Shown here: in pieces, positions 1 to 6,101 of the stretch
Position numbering within the stretch: the first letter of the stretch is position 1
Layout of the letters: each line of letters starts with the position of its first letter
Assembly: GCA_026393655.1 (NCBI GenBank)
Contig: JAPKZT010000014.1
Location: 1 to 8,782 of the forward strand
Reading direction: 5' to 3'
Length of the DNA: 8,782 nucleotides
Origin: Actinomycetota bacterium
Lineage (GTDB): Bacteria > Actinomycetota > Acidimicrobiia > Acidimicrobiales > Ilumatobacteraceae
The notes under the pieces: generated by a model
The model's input: only the letters and a program-made list of their open reading frames with translations
What the model was told of the DNA's origin: nothing
The model's database searches: none
Made by a program: the position numbers and the translations under genes

Positions 1-972
1 TTGTTTGAATTCGCGCGATTTCTCGGCCAAGATCAAATAAGTTCGCATGCAACCGCGGGCGAAATCCCAAACACCCTCTGCATTCTCGGTTCGATATGCG
101 TGTGCATCGAAGTGCAACATTCCGTCCCACTTCGAATCTTCAAGCAATTTAACGAGATAGAAAGCATCGCGGATTCCTTCGCTACCAAACCTGAAGTCTT
201 GGTCGAATTTGCCAATTCGTTCCGCGTTCAAGTCAATATGAAACAACTTGCCATGCCACAATGTTTGCGCAACAGCGTGCGTGAAGTTGAGACCACTCAT
301 TGTTTCGTGCGCGAACTCTGGGTTGAGGCCGACCATGTCTGGCCACTGCAATTCGTTGATGAACGCAATTGCGTGACCAACTGTTGGCAAGAACATATCG
401 CCACGCGGTTCGTTTGGTTTTGGCTCGAGCGCAAACTTAATGTCATAGCCACGATCTTTTGCATATGCGCAGCAAATATTCACTGCCTCGGCGTAGCGAT
501 CGAGCGCAGTACGAACATCTTTTGCAGCCTCGCACTCGAGACCTTCGCGACCGCCCCACATCACATAAACTTTTGCGCCAAGTGAGACGCCCATGTCAAT
601 TGACTCCATCGTTTTCTTGATTGCATAACGACGCACCACTGGGTCGTTCGCTGTGAACGCGCCTTCTTTGAACACTGGCTGACCAAAAAGATTTGTCGTA
701 GCCATCGGAACTTTCATGCCGGTCTTATCTAGTGCCTGACGAAAACGCTTCAGCGCAGTTTCGCGCTCGGCTGCAGTCGAGCCAAACGGCACGAGATCGT
801 CGTCATGAAAGTTGACGCCGTATGCACCAAGATCAGATAGGCGATGTACCGAGTCAACCGGGTCTAGTGCGGGGCGAGTTTCTAATCCGAATGGGTCGCG
901 ACCCATGTTGCCGACGGTCCAAAGACCGAATGTAAAGCGATGTTCTGGTTTAGGAGTGAAGTTGTCAGTCAT
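1..972 (-). CDS. xylA: Xylose isomerase (actinobacterial type), C-terminus cut off by the window edge
   Basis: Interconverts D-xylose and D-xylulose (and, in vitro, glucose and fructose) in the cytoplasm, using two divalent metal ions. The minus strand reads 324 residues from ATG at 972 without a stop. The start MTDNFTPKPEHRFTFGLWTVG and the motifs FHDDDLVPFG (55-64), MATTNLF (90-96), WGGREG (139-144), EPKPNEPRGD (183-192), NPEFAHE (217-223) and FHIDLN (244-249) match Streptomyces-type enzymes. Catalytic and metal residues appear intact: H56, D59, E183, K185, E219, H222, D247, D257, D259, D289. These sit two positions after the Streptomyces numbering I recall. The family is usually 385-395 residues, so about 60-70 C-terminal residues lie outside the window. 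After D289 the sequence reads AHAYRTEN where I recall FKPPRTED in Streptomyces. No Shine-Dalgarno sequence precedes the ATG. No xylulokinase or xylose transporter is in view. Identification is very secure. Confidence 0.97.
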   Translation of the reverse strand, partial: MTDNFTPKPEHRFTFGLWTVGNMGRDPFGLETRPALDPVDSVHRLSDLGAYGVNFHDDDLVPFGSTAAERETALKRFRQALDKTGMKVPMATTNLFGQPVFKEGAFTANDPVVRRYAIKKTMESIDMGVSLGAKVYVMWGGREGLECEAAKDVRTALDRYAEAVNICCAYAKDRGYDIKFALEPKPNEPRGDMFLPTVGHAIAFINELQWPDMVGLNPEFAHETMSGLNFTHAVAQTLWHGKLFHIDLNAERIGKFDQDFRFGSEGIRDAFYLVKLLEDSKWDGMLHFDAHAYRTENAEGVWDFARGCMRTYLILAEKSREFKQ

Positions 973-979
973 ACACGAG

Positions 980-985
980 ATACTA
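980..985 (-). promoter_or_regulatory. Candidate -10 element of a leaderless xylA transcript
   Basis: On the minus strand TAGTAT (a TANNNT -10 match) lies 7 nt upstream of the xylA ATG. Transcription would then start at, or within a base of, the initiation codon. No Shine-Dalgarno sequence is visible before this ATG, which fits leaderless initiation, a common mode in actinobacteria. No clear -35 box is seen. This is inference from spacing alone. Confidence 0.4.
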
Positions 986-992
986 GTTGTAA

Positions 993-1021
993 TTCGCAAT
1001 AGTCCGCTAAGCCGTTAGAGT
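993..1021 (+). promoter_or_regulatory. Weak candidate promoter for tRNA-Asn
   Basis: TTCGCA (993-998, 4 of 6 matches to TTGACA) and TAGAGT (1016-1021, 4 of 6 matches to TATAAT) are separated by 17 bp. This predicts a start near 1028, about 11 nt before the mature tRNA 5' end. Both boxes are poor matches, so only the spacing and location support the call. It would be divergent from the xylA promoter within a 66-bp intergenic space. Confidence 0.25.
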
Positions 1022-1038
1022 AAACAAGCCTTTTACCT

Positions 1039-1114
1039 TCCGGGGTAGCTCAGTTGGCAGAGCAACGGACTGTTAATCCGTTTGTCGTGGGTTCGAGCCC
1101 CACCCCCGGAGCCA
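1039..1114 (+). tRNA. tRNA-Asn (anticodon GTT)
   Basis: A full cloverleaf can be folded by hand. The acceptor TCCGGGG (1039-1045) pairs with CCCCGGA (1104-1110). The D arm is GCTC/GAGC. The anticodon stem ACGGA/TCCGT encloses loop CTGTTAA with anticodon GTT at 1072-1074. The T arm GTGGG/CCCAC encloses TTCGAGC. The discriminator is G1111 and the CCA (1112-1114) is encoded. The amine oxidase gene begins 40 bp downstream on the same strand. Confidence 0.97.
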
Positions 1115-1154
1115 AGTAATTACTTATAAGCCGATTAATACGATTAGGTGCATC

Positions 1155-2357
1155 ATGGTCGAAACTGCGCGAGTGGCAAACGTTGCTCATCCGCTTGATC
1201 CACTAAGTCGAGATGAACTTGAAACCGTAATCGCTGCGGCTCGAAAAGAGTTAAAACTTAGCCAGCATCATTTGATTGCGACAGTACAACTTGAAGAGCC
1301 AACTAAGTCTGCACTTGCGGATTATCTAACCGGCAAAACTAATCTTCGCGCGGCACGGTTAACGATTTTCGATCGGACAACAGCCAAAGTTAGTGAGACT
1401 GTGATCACAATTAGTGGCAAAGTTTTAACCCACCAAATTATTGAAGGTGCCAAGGCTCCGCATGTGAGTATCGAGTCTGTTCAGGCGATCGCAGCAGCAA
1501 AGAAAGACCAGCGGGTAATTGAAGCGTTACTGCAACGCGGAATCTCAGACCTCAGCACCGTGATTATGGAGACTTGGCCGATCGGTGCTCAGATACCCAA
1601 ACATTTTGATGACGGCCGACGATTGATTTGGACTCCAATGTGGCATCAGCCAACACCACAAGCGAACTTCTATGCCCACCCAATTTCGGGTTTGTATGCG
1701 ATCGTTGATATTGATTCTGGTCAAGTAATTGCAGTTGAAAATGGTCAGCAAATTGAGATACCACAAGTGGCTGGGCCATATCGGCAAAGTCAAACCGGTG
1801 CCGATGTTTTGTTGAAGCCGCTGATGATCCACCAGCCTGACGGTGTTTCGTTTTCGCTGCAAGGACACAAAGTTGATTGGGAGCGTTGGAAGCTGCGTGT
1901 TGGGTTTTGCCAGCGCGAAGGATTAGTAATTCACGATGTTTGGTTTTCTGATGACGGTCAGCCGCGAAAAATTGCGCACCGAATGTCGATTGCCGAATTA
2001 GTGATTCCGTATGGTGACCCGAGCCAGGGTGCGTACCGCAAGAGCGCATTCGATACCGGCGAATTTGGTCTGGGTAACTTTACAAACTCTCTGACCCTTG
2101 GTTGCGATTGTCTTGGCGAAATTGTCTACCTAGATGTTGCCGTTGCCAACCCTGATGGCACTGTGCGCGAAATTAAAAATGCAATCTGCATGCACGAAGA
2201 AGATTTCGGCATCTTGTGGAAGCACATCGACGTTGACGGAAATGTTGAAGTTCGTCGCGGGCGTAGATTTGTTGTTTCATCAATCGTCACAGTCAACAAC
2301 TATGAATACGGTTACTTTTGGTATTTCTATCAAGATGGATCAATTGAGTTATTATGA
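1155..2357 (+). CDS. Amine oxidase, N-terminal frame as sequenced (400 aa, truncated)
   Basis: This is the first open frame of the interrupted amine oxidase gene. ATG at 1155 follows AGGTG (1146-1150) at a 4-nt spacing, and the protein aligns from its N-terminus with the family, which supports this start. It carries the small N-terminal domains and the first part of the catalytic beta-sandwich, including D300 and the topaquinone tyrosine Y383. It then ends after YQDGSIELL because the duplication shifts the frame into TGA. It lacks all three copper-ligand histidines, so on its own it could neither bind copper at the active site nor form topaquinone. Confidence 0.8.
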   Translation: MVETARVANVAHPLDPLSRDELETVIAAARKELKLSQHHLIATVQLEEPTKSALADYLTGKTNLRAARLTIFDRTTAKVSETVITISGKVLTHQIIEGAKAPHVSIESVQAIAAAKKDQRVIEALLQRGISDLSTVIMETWPIGAQIPKHFDDGRRLIWTPMWHQPTPQANFYAHPISGLYAIVDIDSGQVIAVENGQQIEIPQVAGPYRQSQTGADVLLKPLMIHQPDGVSFSLQGHKVDWERWKLRVGFCQREGLVIHDVWFSDDGQPRKIAHRMSIAELVIPYGDPSQGAYRKSAFDTGEFGLGNFTNSLTLGCDCLGEIVYLDVAVANPDGTVREIKNAICMHEEDFGILWKHIDVDGNVEVRRGRRFVVSSIVTVNNYEYGYFWYFYQDGSIELL

Positions 2358-2402
2358 ATACGGTTACTTTTGGTATTTCTATCAAGATGGATCAATTGAG
2401 TT
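2301..2402 (+). repeat. 52-bp direct tandem duplication (50-bp identical copies)
   Basis: Bases 2301-2350 and 2353-2402 are identical, each beginning tatgaatacggttac, and are separated by the two bases AT. The period is 52 bp. Since 52 is 3x17+1, the duplication shifts the frame by +1. The first copy begins exactly at the topaquinone tyrosine codon. Deleting one period restores a normal amine oxidase sequence across the junction (NNYEYG...GSIEFEAK). Confidence 0.97.
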
Positions 2403-3126
2403 TGAGGCGAAATTAACAGGCATCGTCTTAACGCTCGCCGACACGCCAGGCAAGCCACACCCGTCAGCGACCGAACTTGAGCCCGGATTATGGGCGCCGT
2501 ATCATCAACATATTTTATGTGCGCGACTTGATCTTGACATTGACGGCGACGCTAATGGTGCTAACAACACTGTCGTTGAAGTTGATTCTTTCGCCCATGA
2601 ACTTGGCCCAAAAAATATTTATGGTGGAGCATACGAAATTAGCGAGACGATTTTGAAACGCGAACTCGACGCTAAGCGTGTTGTTGATCCATTTAAGAGT
2701 CGATTTTGGAAGATCATCAATCCGAATCGTAAAAATCACATGCAACATCCGGTCGGTTACAAACTTGTACCAGGTCACACGACTTACCCATTGGCATTGC
2801 CTGAGTCAACAATCGGTAAACGCGCGGGGTTTATGTATCAGCATTTGTGGGTAACTAAGAACGAAACTAAAGAGCGATACCCAGCTGGTGATTATCCATT
2901 TCAACACACTGGTGGCGCGGGTCTACCGCAGTGGACTCAAGCCAACCGTGAAATTGAAAATACCGATGTTGTGCTGTGGCACGTGTTTGGCACGAATCAC
3001 ATTCCGCGCGCCGAAGATTGGCCAGTGATGCCAGTTGAGCGCACTGGGTTTCATCTAAAGCCGAGCGGGTTCTTCGCGCGCAGCCCAGCGATTGATGTTG
3101 CACCAGCAGCAAAGCCTTGCCATTAG
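2335..3126 (+). CDS. Amine oxidase, C-terminal frame as sequenced (fragment)
   Basis: This is the second open frame of the interrupted gene, +1 relative to the first. Homologous sequence begins at the second repeat copy (YEYGYFWYFYQDGSIEFEAK) and runs to TAG at 3124-3126. It contains the copper histidines in YHQHI (codons at 2503 and 2509) and TNHIPR, plus the family C-terminal motifs TGGAGLPQ, EDWPVMPVE and GFFARSP. ATG 2335 (MDQLSYYEYG) is the nearest in-frame start and has no convincing Shine-Dalgarno. The frame is also open back to ATG 2134, but that stretch is out-of-frame shadow of the first part. Independent translation is doubtful. Confidence 0.6.
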   Translation: MDQLSYYEYGYFWYFYQDGSIEFEAKLTGIVLTLADTPGKPHPSATELEPGLWAPYHQHILCARLDLDIDGDANGANNTVVEVDSFAHELGPKNIYGGAYEISETILKRELDAKRVVDPFKSRFWKIINPNRKNHMQHPVGYKLVPGHTTYPLALPESTIGKRAGFMYQHLWVTKNETKERYPAGDYPFQHTGGAGLPQWTQANREIENTDVVLWHVFGTNHIPRAEDWPVMPVERTGFHLKPSGFFARSPAIDVAPAAKPCH

Positions 3127-3177
3127 GCTCTGTGATCGTAAGTGAGCTTTAAGTATTTTTAGAGACATATATATGTG

Positions 3178-3250
<73 letters not shown>

Positions 3251-3346
3251 CTAGATAATATGCGATTTTATCGCAGTAAAGCCGATGCGCTAGTCTCGTT
3301 ACACAAAACGCACACGTCAAAGGGATGTGTGTAAAAGGGGAAATAA
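3251..3346 (+). promoter_or_regulatory. 5' region of the BMP transporter operon: candidate -10, hairpin and Shine-Dalgarno
   Basis: GATAAT (3254-3259) matches TATAAT at 5 of 6 positions, but its -35 would fall in the tRNA T arm and is poor. TAGTCT (3291-3296) is a second, weaker -10 candidate. TGCGAT (3261-3266) and ATCGCA (3270-3275) form a perfect 6-bp hairpin with loop TTT; without a T-tract it is not a standard terminator. CACAC (3311-3315) can pair with GTGTG (3327-3331) just before the ribosome binding site. The clear element is the Shine-Dalgarno AGGGG (3336-3340), 6 nt before ATG 3347. No purine riboswitch core is recognisable. Confidence 0.35.
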
Positions 3347-4423
3347 ATGACAAAGCGCAAAGGAATTAAATCCGCTGTTCTTGCCATTGCAGCGTTTGCA
3401 CTCATCGCGGGTGCATGCGGCGGCAGTAGCGATACAGCAACAGAAGATACATCAGCACCAGCAGAGACAGCAGCGCCAGCTACTGACCCTTGTGCAGGAT
3501 CAGAACTCAAGCTCGGTCTTGCTTTTGATACTGGTGGTCGTGGTGACGGAACATTTAACGACTCAGCCGCACGCGGTGCAGAACAAGCAACATCTGAATT
3601 GTGCTACACAGTTCAAGAGCTTGAAGCAACAAGCGACGACGATCGCAAGCCAAACCTCGAAGCACTTGTGGCTGCTGGTAATAATCCAGTTATCGCAGTT
3701 GGTTTCGCATTCGGTGGAGCAATTGAAGAAGTCGCAAAGGCTAACCCAAATGTAACTTTCGGTTGGGTAGACGGTTATCTTGATCTTCCAAACGTAAAGA
3801 CTCTCGGCTTCTCTGAGCAAGAGGGTTCTTTCCTTGTTGGTGCTGCTGCTGCTCTCAAGAGCAAGAGTGGATCAATCGGATTCATTGGTGGTCAAGAAAT
3901 TGATTTGATCAAGAGGTTCGAAGCCGGATACATCGCAGGTGCGAAGGCAGTTAACCCAGCTATCAAAGTTCAATCGAAGTATCTCGGTGCAGCTGGAGAC
4001 AATGCTGCATGGGGTTCACCTGATAAAGCTAAAGAAATCGCATCGAGCTGGTTCAAAAAAGGTGCAGACATTGTCTACACCGCAGCTGGTGGTTCAGGTG
4101 CAGGCACAATTGATGCTGCAGTTGAAGCAGGCGAAGGCAAGTGGGCAATCGGTGTTGACTCAGATCAATACCTAACTGCTACTGCAGATCAGCAAGCACA
4201 CATCTTGACATCAATGCTTAAGCGCGTTGACGTTTCAGTATTCCTTGCTGCAAAAGCAGTGAAGGAAGGCGATGTCACTGGTGGCTTCAAAATATTTGAC
4301 CTCAAGAGTGATGGAGTTGGATACGCAACATCGGGTGGATTCCTCGATGATATTGCTGACCAACTTGAAGCATTCAAGGCAAAGATTGTTAGTGGAGAAA
4401 TTGTCGTTCCGACAAAACCATAA
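3347..4423 (+). CDS. BMP-family substrate-binding lipoprotein of an ABC importer (probable nucleoside binder)
   Basis: Extracytoplasmic binding protein that delivers ligand to the ABC importer encoded downstream. Characterised relatives (Treponema PnrA, Streptococcus mutans RnsB, Bacillus subtilis YufN/NupN) bind purine or other nucleosides, so nucleosides are the likely ligand by family inference. The 358-residue protein has a basic N-terminus, a hydrophobic core (9-23) and lipobox IAGAC with Cys24 as the lipidation site. A low-complexity Ser/Thr/Ala/Glu/Pro linker (25-49) follows. BMP motifs in order: GLAFDTGGRGDGTFNDSA (57-74), GFSEQEGSFLVGAAAA (154-169), FIGGQEIDLIKRFEAGY (179-195), AAGGSGAGT (246-254) and GVDSDQ (269-274). 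The start is fixed by the strong Shine-Dalgarno and the signal peptide. Codon choice looks more uniform (GCA, GGT, AAG, ATC) than in the downstream genes, suggesting high expression. A strong terminator follows, then the ATPase gene. Confidence 0.93.
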   Translation: MTKRKGIKSAVLAIAAFALIAGACGGSSDTATEDTSAPAETAAPATDPCAGSELKLGLAFDTGGRGDGTFNDSAARGAEQATSELCYTVQELEATSDDDRKPNLEALVAAGNNPVIAVGFAFGGAIEEVAKANPNVTFGWVDGYLDLPNVKTLGFSEQEGSFLVGAAAALKSKSGSIGFIGGQEIDLIKRFEAGYIAGAKAVNPAIKVQSKYLGAAGDNAAWGSPDKAKEIASSWFKKGADIVYTAAGGSGAGTIDAAVEAGEGKWAIGVDSDQYLTATADQQAHILTSMLKRVDVSVFLAAKAVKEGDVTGGFKIFDLKSDGVGYATSGGFLDDIADQLEAFKAKIVSGEIVVPTKP

Positions 4424-4432
4424 TTAAAAATT

Positions 4433-4448
4433 ATTAATTTAAATTAAT
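4433..4448. repeat. 16-bp perfect AT-only palindrome
   Basis: ATTAATTT followed by AAATTAAT is a perfect palindrome made only of A and T, lying 9 bp after the lipoprotein stop codon and just before the terminator stem. It could help hold the mRNA 3' end or serve as a protein site, but AT-only sequence forms such palindromes easily by chance. Confidence 0.5.
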
Positions 4449-4450
4449 TG

Positions 4451-4490
4451 CGGGGGCTTGGGTCATTGACTCAGGCCCCCGTATTTTTTT
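4451..4490 (+). terminator. Strong intrinsic terminator between the lipoprotein and ATPase genes
   Basis: CGGGGGCTTGGGTC (4451-4464) pairs with GACTCAGGCCCCCG (4468-4481). The result is a 14-bp stem with two G-T wobbles around loop ATT. It is followed by TA and seven consecutive T (4484-4490). This is a textbook Rho-independent terminator on the plus strand. Its position inside the transporter gene cluster suggests that most transcripts stop after the binding-protein gene, with limited read-through or a separate promoter serving the membrane components. Confidence 0.93.
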
Positions 4491-4538
4491 GTGCCAAATC
4501 TTCGTCGCACGAAAGCTCTTTAAATTGGAAAATCTATT

Positions 4539-6101
4539 GTGGTGTGTCAGAATTGGGAAATGCAATCGGGGAGTGTGAAGCCGAAACTGAATTCAGCGAC
4601 AGATGTTGTCAGAGTCGTTGAACTTACAAACATAAGCAAAAGCTTTCCTGGTGTAATTGCCAATCGTGATATCTCGTTGCAGATTAATCGTGCAACGATC
4701 CACGCGATTGTTGGCGAAAACGGAGCCGGCAAGTCAACTTTGATGAAGATTTTGTATGGTCTTCACCAGCCTGATTCGGGGACTATTGCGATTAATGGCG
4801 CAGTAACTCAATTCAAGTCACCAAGCGAGGCGATAAAAGCCGGAATCGGCATGGTGCATCAGCACTTCATGCTCGCCGACAATTTGACAGTACTTGAGAA
4901 TATTATTCTTGGATATGAGCCAACCAAATATGGTGTGCTTTCGCTTGGCGACGCACGAAAACGAGTCAAAGAGTTAGCAACCTCAATCGGCGTGGACCTT
5001 GACTTAGATCTGCCGATTTCAGATTTGGGTGTTGGTCAACGGCAGCGAGTCGAAATATTGAAAGTATTGTTTCGTGGCGCTGAGATTTTGGTTTTAGATG
5101 AGCCCACTGCAGTTCTCGTACCGCAGGAAGTTGACGAGTTATTTGTCAATCTCCGGAAACTAGTTGCAAACGGAACGACGATTTTGTTTATCTCACACAA
5201 ACTAGATGAGGTGTTATCAATTTCTGATCAGATAACAGTGATTCGCCAAGGATCAACAGTTGCTACCGTTTCGCCAAAATCCGTAGACCGTTTGAAACTT
5301 GCTGAACTGATGGTTGGTTCTGATCTGCCAAGTCATGGCGAACGTGCAACTAAAGTCGGTGAAAAAGTTCAACTGTCGGCGCGTAACCTAACTGTAATTG
5401 TTAAGGACCGCAAGAACCCGGTTGAAAATGCATCGTTTGACGTTTTTGAAAGTGAAATAGTTGGCATCGCCGGAGTTGATGGAAACGGGCAGTTTGAACT
5501 TTGTGAAGCTCTGCTTGGTTTAGTCAATATTCAAGGCACTGTAGAAATAGGTGGCAAGAATGCGAGCAACTTAAACGTTCGCCAACGACTTGATCTAGGA
5601 CTTTCCTATATCCCTTTTGATCGACATCGTGAAGGTTTGATGCTTGCTGCCGCTCTTTGGGAGAACGCTTTATTGGGTCATGAGGGTTCGCTTTCTCGTG
5701 GCCCGATGATCGACGTTGACTCGGCAAAAAAATCGTGTCGAGAAATTATTGAGCGATTTGGTGTGATGACACCAAGTGAACTTGTTCCAGCGTTCGTACT
5801 CTCAGGTGGCAATCAACAAAAACTTGTGGTCGGTCGTAATCTTGCAACTGCACCCAAAGTACTGATTGCTGCGCACCCAACTCGTGGCATAGATGTAGGT
5901 GCACAAGCCGCAGTCTGGGATGAGATTCGTCGTTCGCGTGACGCTGGCATGTCGGTTTTGCTCGTATCTGCTGATCTTGAAGAAATTTTAGGATTATCCG
6001 ACAGAATTCTGGTGATGTTCGACGGCAAGATTTCGGCCGAACTTGAGCCGAAGAAGGCGACGCCACAAATTCTCGGAAAATATATGACAGGTGCGCAGTG
6101 A
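4539..6101 (+). CDS. ABC transporter ATP-binding protein, two fused ATPase domains (BMP/nucleoside and sugar-uptake type)
   Basis: Cytoplasmic ATPase subunit powering the importer; similar in organisation to B. subtilis YufO/NupO and RbsA. Domain 1 has Walker A GENGAGKST (59-67), Q-loop Q108, a divergent signature LGVGQ (163-167), Walker B ILVLDEP (183-189) and H-loop H220. Domain 2 has a degenerate Walker A, GVDGNGQ (312-318), without lysine, a canonical signature LSGGNQQ (421-427), a Walker B reading VLIAAHPTRG (441-450) without Asp-Glu, and SAD (477-479) where the switch His is expected. One composite ATP site should therefore be catalytic and the other only structural, a pattern known in this family. 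The start is uncertain: GTG 4539 is the longest frame and ATG 4560 is about equally plausible; neither has a strong Shine-Dalgarno and homology begins near residue 26. TAAATT (4521-4526) is a possible -10 for a separate promoter. The stop overlaps the next gene's GTG by 4 nt. Confidence 0.93.
   Translation: MVCQNWEMQSGSVKPKLNSATDVVRVVELTNISKSFPGVIANRDISLQINRATIHAIVGENGAGKSTLMKILYGLHQPDSGTIAINGAVTQFKSPSEAIKAGIGMVHQHFMLADNLTVLENIILGYEPTKYGVLSLGDARKRVKELATSIGVDLDLDLPISDLGVGQRQRVEILKVLFRGAEILVLDEPTAVLVPQEVDELFVNLRKLVANGTTILFISHKLDEVLSISDQITVIRQGSTVATVSPKSVDRLKLAELMVGSDLPSHGERATKVGEKVQLSARNLTVIVKDRKNPVENASFDVFESEIVGIAGVDGNGQFELCEALLGLVNIQGTVEIGGKNASNLNVRQRLDLGLSYIPFDRHREGLMLAAALWENALLGHEGSLSRGPMIDVDSAKKSCREIIERFGVMTPSELVPAFVLSGGNQQKLVVGRNLATAPKVLIAAHPTRGIDVGAQAAVWDEIRRSRDAGMSVLLVSADLEEILGLSDRILVMFDGKISAELEPKKATPQILGKYMTGAQ

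Larger units (their letters stand above)
1155..3126 (+). pseudogene. Copper-containing primary-amine oxidase, interrupted by a 52-bp tandem duplication at the active site
   Basis: Copper/topaquinone amine oxidases convert primary amines plus O2 and water to aldehyde, ammonia and H2O2. Removing one 52-bp repeat unit (2301-2352) gives one continuous 639-residue frame, close to the 638 residues I recall for A. globiformis phenylethylamine oxidase, with similarity over the whole length. Key residues in reconstructed numbering: the YGDPS tyrosine Y286; catalytic base D300 in FDTGEFGLG; GCDCLG (316-321); CMHEEDFGIL (345-354); topaquinone precursor Y383 in TVNNYEYG; copper ligands H433 and H435 in YHQHI and H598 in TNHIPR. 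No signal peptide is seen, so a cytoplasmic enzyme is likely. As sequenced, the first frame stops at 2355-2357 and the C-terminal copper-ligand domain lies in the +1 frame. No other lesion is present, so the event is recent or is a sequence artefact. The substrate cannot be told from sequence. Confidence 0.9.

Noticed and set aside
1..585. 194-codon open frame on the plus strand opposite xylA
   Set aside because: It lies wholly antisense to xylA, which has full family similarity; the plus-strand translation shows no recognisable domain.
1545..2049. Long minus-strand open frames opposite the amine oxidase
   Set aside because: They are antisense shadows of a conserved coding region, with His/Arg/Gln-rich low-information translations.
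3165..3176. 12-bp palindrome ACATATATATGT just before the second tRNA
   Set aside because: Alternating AT sequence gives such palindromes trivially, and nothing else supports an operator here.
3251..3346. Purine riboswitch upstream of a probable nucleoside transporter
   Set aside because: The space is too short and no three-way-junction core with the conserved purine-aptamer loops can be found.
3381..3820. Alternative frames inside the BMP lipoprotein gene, including a Gln-rich one
   Set aside because: The composition reflects GCA-rich codons read out of frame; the lipoprotein frame has signal peptide, ribosome binding site and family motifs.
4539..6101. Degenerate Walker A and B in the second ATPase domain as a sign of gene decay
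   Set aside because: The same asymmetry is typical of this two-domain ATPase family, and the frame is intact.
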